Origin: an uncultured Acetatifactor sp.
GTDB taxonomy: Bacteria; Bacillota; Clostridia; Lachnospirales; Lachnospiraceae
Direction of reading: 5' to 3'
Length of the DNA stretch: 64,000 nucleotides
NCBI GenBank assembly: GCA_947625255.1
Contig: CANQNT010000007.1
Location: 62,001 to 126,000 of the forward strand
Shown: piece by piece, positions 61,933 to 64,000 of the stretch
How positions within the stretch are numbered: position 1 is the stretch's first letter
Layout: each line of letters begins with the position of its first letter
Made by a program: the position numbers and the translations under genes
Notes under the pieces: generated by a model
Seen by the model: the letters and a program-made list of their open reading frames with translations, nothing else
What the model was told of the DNA's origin: nothing
The model's database searches: none

Positions 61933-62256
61933 TTAAATCTTCTGCATGGAAAAAGAAAATGAAAATCGATGCTCCTGATCGTCCTCCGGCCACAATATTC
62001 CCACGCCGGTTGCCTGGAAATAACCGGAATAATCCACGTCACAAGTAATATCGACTCCCTCCAGGGAAAAGGAAAAGCTTTCATAGGGAGCATTGGAAAT
62101 CTTCCGAATGATCTCTTCCACGTCCCCTCCAAAGGGAGTAAATCCCTCTCTCCCCTTGACAAAGGAAAGGATGGACAGAATCGAAAGCCGTACACGCGAC
62201 ATGACAGCCGCGGTACGGCTTTTTGCAAATGAACTAATATCCGACGACTTATCCAA
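61933..62256 (-). CDS. small protein downstream of ackA, unknown function
   Basis: The 107-residue protein would start at a TTG (62256) that overlaps the ackA stop by eight bases; an ATG 18 codons in is an alternative. Motifs include SIRSIL-like SRVRLSILSILSFVKGREG, GGDVEEIIRKI and YSGYFQATGVGILWPED. It is beta-rich with a Phe/Ser-rich end. No family is recognised. The coupling with ackA suggests it is cotranscribed. Confidence 0.5.
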   Translation of the reverse strand: MDKSSDISSFAKSRTAAVMSRVRLSILSILSFVKGREGFTPFGGDVEEIIRKISNAPYESFSFSLEGVDITCDVDYSGYFQATGVGILWPEDDQEHRFSFSFSMQKI

Positions 62257-63457
62257 CCAGTCTCACGGTCTCCCTGGCGATTGCCAGCTCCTCATTGGTG
62301 GGAATGACCATTACCTTGGTGGCGGAATCAGGAGTGGTAATCACCAAATCCTCTCCGCGCTTATGGTTGTTCTCCTCGTCCAGAGTCACGCCCAGATAGC
62401 CTAAATATTCGCAAGTAAGCTTGCGTACCAGAGGCGCGTTCTCGCCGATTCCGGCGGTAAAACAAATCACATCTACGCCGTTCATGGCCGCGGTGTAAGC
62501 GCCAATATATTTCGCCACATGATAGCAATAGGTCTTCATGGTACGGATCGCGTTCTCATTGCCCGCATTATAACCCGCCTCCAAGTCCCGGAAATCAGAA
62601 GAAAGATTGTCGGACAAGCCCAGCACGCCGGACTTCTTGTTCAGGATGGCCATCACGTCATCAATGCTCTTGTTTTCCTTATGAGCGATAAATTCAATAA
62701 TGGCAGGATCAATATCACCGGAACGGGTACCCATGATCAGGCCCTCCAACGGAGTCAGACCCATGGAGGTGTCCACGCACTTGCCGTTTTTGACAGCGGA
62801 AACGCTGGCGCCATTGCCCAGGTGGCAAACGATGATTTTCAGGCTCTCATAAGGAACGCCGAGCACCTCTGCCGCTCTCTTGGACACATAGGAATGGCTG
62901 GTTCCATGGAAGCCATATCTCCTGATCTTGTATTTCTGATAATATTCATAAGGAAGTCCGTACATATAGGCCTCCTCCGGCATCGTCTGATGGAAAGCGG
63001 TATCGAACACGCCCACCATGGGGGTATCCGGCATCAGCTTCTTACAGGCGTTGATTCCGATCAGGTTGGCGGGATTATGCAGCGGAGCCAGATCATTGCA
63101 CTCCTCCACTGCCGCCAGAACTTCGTCCGTGATCACCACGGAGCCGGAGAACTTCTCGCCGCCATGCACCACGCGATGTCCTACCGCTCCAATCTCCGCA
63201 AGACTCTTCACCACGCCGGTCTTCTCATTGGTCAGTGCCTCCAGCACCAGGCGAATGGCGTCCGTATGATCCGCCATGGGAGTCACCGTGGTTTCCTTGT
63301 CCCCGCCCGCCGGCGTGTAGGAGATCATACTTCCATCGATTCCGATCCGTTCGCATAATCCCTTGGCGATACACTGCTCGGATTCCGAATTGATCAACTG
63401 AAACTTCAAAGAAGAACTTCCACAATTGATTACTAAGATATTCATTTTCTTCCTCAT
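62249..63457 (-). CDS. ackA: acetate kinase
   Basis: The 402-residue protein has the ASKHA-fold motifs: ILVINCGSSSLKFQLINSES, VGHRVVHGGEKFS, VFDTAFHQTMPEEAYMYGLP, RYGFHGTSHSYV, ICHLGNGASVSAVK and DTSMGLTPLEGLIMGTRSGD. It interconverts acetyl phosphate and acetate with ADP/ATP. It follows pta by 75 bases on the same strand, the usual pta-ackA pair for acetate production in fermenters. Length is normal. Confidence 0.97.
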   Translation of the reverse strand: MRKKMNILVINCGSSSLKFQLINSESEQCIAKGLCERIGIDGSMISYTPAGGDKETTVTPMADHTDAIRLVLEALTNEKTGVVKSLAEIGAVGHRVVHGGEKFSGSVVITDEVLAAVEECNDLAPLHNPANLIGINACKKLMPDTPMVGVFDTAFHQTMPEEAYMYGLPYEYYQKYKIRRYGFHGTSHSYVSKRAAEVLGVPYESLKIIVCHLGNGASVSAVKNGKCVDTSMGLTPLEGLIMGTRSGDIDPAIIEFIAHKENKSIDDVMAILNKKSGVLGLSDNLSSDFRDLEAGYNAGNENAIRTMKTYCYHVAKYIGAYTAAMNGVDVICFTAGIGENAPLVRKLTCEYLGYLGVTLDEENNHKRGEDLVITTPDSATKVMVIPTNEELAIARETVRLVG

Positions 63458-63532
63458 TTCCGCACGGCTCCGTGGACTTTTCAGGCTTCGGTCCGAACTC
63501 GCCGTGCTCTCTATCCTATCATTTTCTTATTC

Positions 63533-64000
<468 letters not shown>

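Overview
This 64 kb window looks like chromosome of a low-to-moderate GC Clostridia, most like a Lachnospiraceae gut bacterium. That is an inference from strong Shine-Dalgarno sites, a tryptophan T-box in front of a trpEGDCFBA operon, a pta-ackA pair, rhamnogalacturonan-degrading genes and the content of the mobile region. No rRNA, tRNA or CRISPR array is visible.

Layout. (1) 1-9.7 kb is an accessory, ICE- or phage-like module. It holds the start of a leftward gene with a leader peptide at the edge, a HTH protein, a probable structured RNA, a LexA/S24-type repressor with divergent promoters, a lesion-bypass cassette (UmuC-like polymerase plus YolD-like protein, with small paralogous zinc-ribbon and helical proteins), a 617-residue protein with HTH-like segments, and an AT-rich region with DnaA-box-like repeats that may be an origin. 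(2) 9.7-34.8 kb is one leftward surface-polysaccharide locus. It encodes a UDP-uronate epimerase, a broken UDP-sugar dehydrogenase, glycosyltransferases, a radical SAM protein, an acyltransferase, a CDP-deoxysugar pathway (rfbF, rfbG, an RfbC-like epimerase and an SDR), an EpsG-type polymerase, a Wzx flippase, a pyruvyltransferase, an asparagine-synthase-like protein, a CMP-Kdo-type branch (KdsB, an HMGL-type aldolase and a KdsC-like phosphatase) and FrhB-type Fe-S proteins. (3) 34.8-36.8 kb is largely gene-free. (4) 36.8-64 kb is mostly household sequence: a UvrD-like helicase, gltX, decayed genes, a rhamnogalacturonan cluster, a glycosyltransferase fused to a winged helix, two MutS-like ATPases, the trp operon with its T-box, and ackA-pta.

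The most striking observation is a set of six poly-G tracts (8-12 G on the coding strand). All six lie in the polysaccharide locus and all are followed directly by TA. I saw no G or C run longer than six elsewhere. Two tracts put their genes out of frame here (an FrhB-like gene at 10 G, an asparagine-synthase-like gene at 8 G). Two sit exactly where homologous pieces are joined: a glycosyltransferase with a duplicated C-terminal domain, and a pyruvyltransferase N-terminal stub ahead of a complete paralog. The others lie inside intact genes. In every case a one-base slip leads quickly to a stop. This fits a multi-gene phase-variation system acting on decorating enzymes of a surface glycan, possibly combined with domain shuffling at the tracts. 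Homopolymer sequencing error is the main alternative.

Other points worth checking are an array of about seven 21-bp motifs with an inverted copy exactly where the UDP-sugar dehydrogenase gene breaks off, a ferredoxin with UGA in place of a cluster cysteine, the possible new 3-deoxy-ulosonate pathway, the structured RNA at 1.6-1.9 kb and the origin-like repeats at 9.6 kb.
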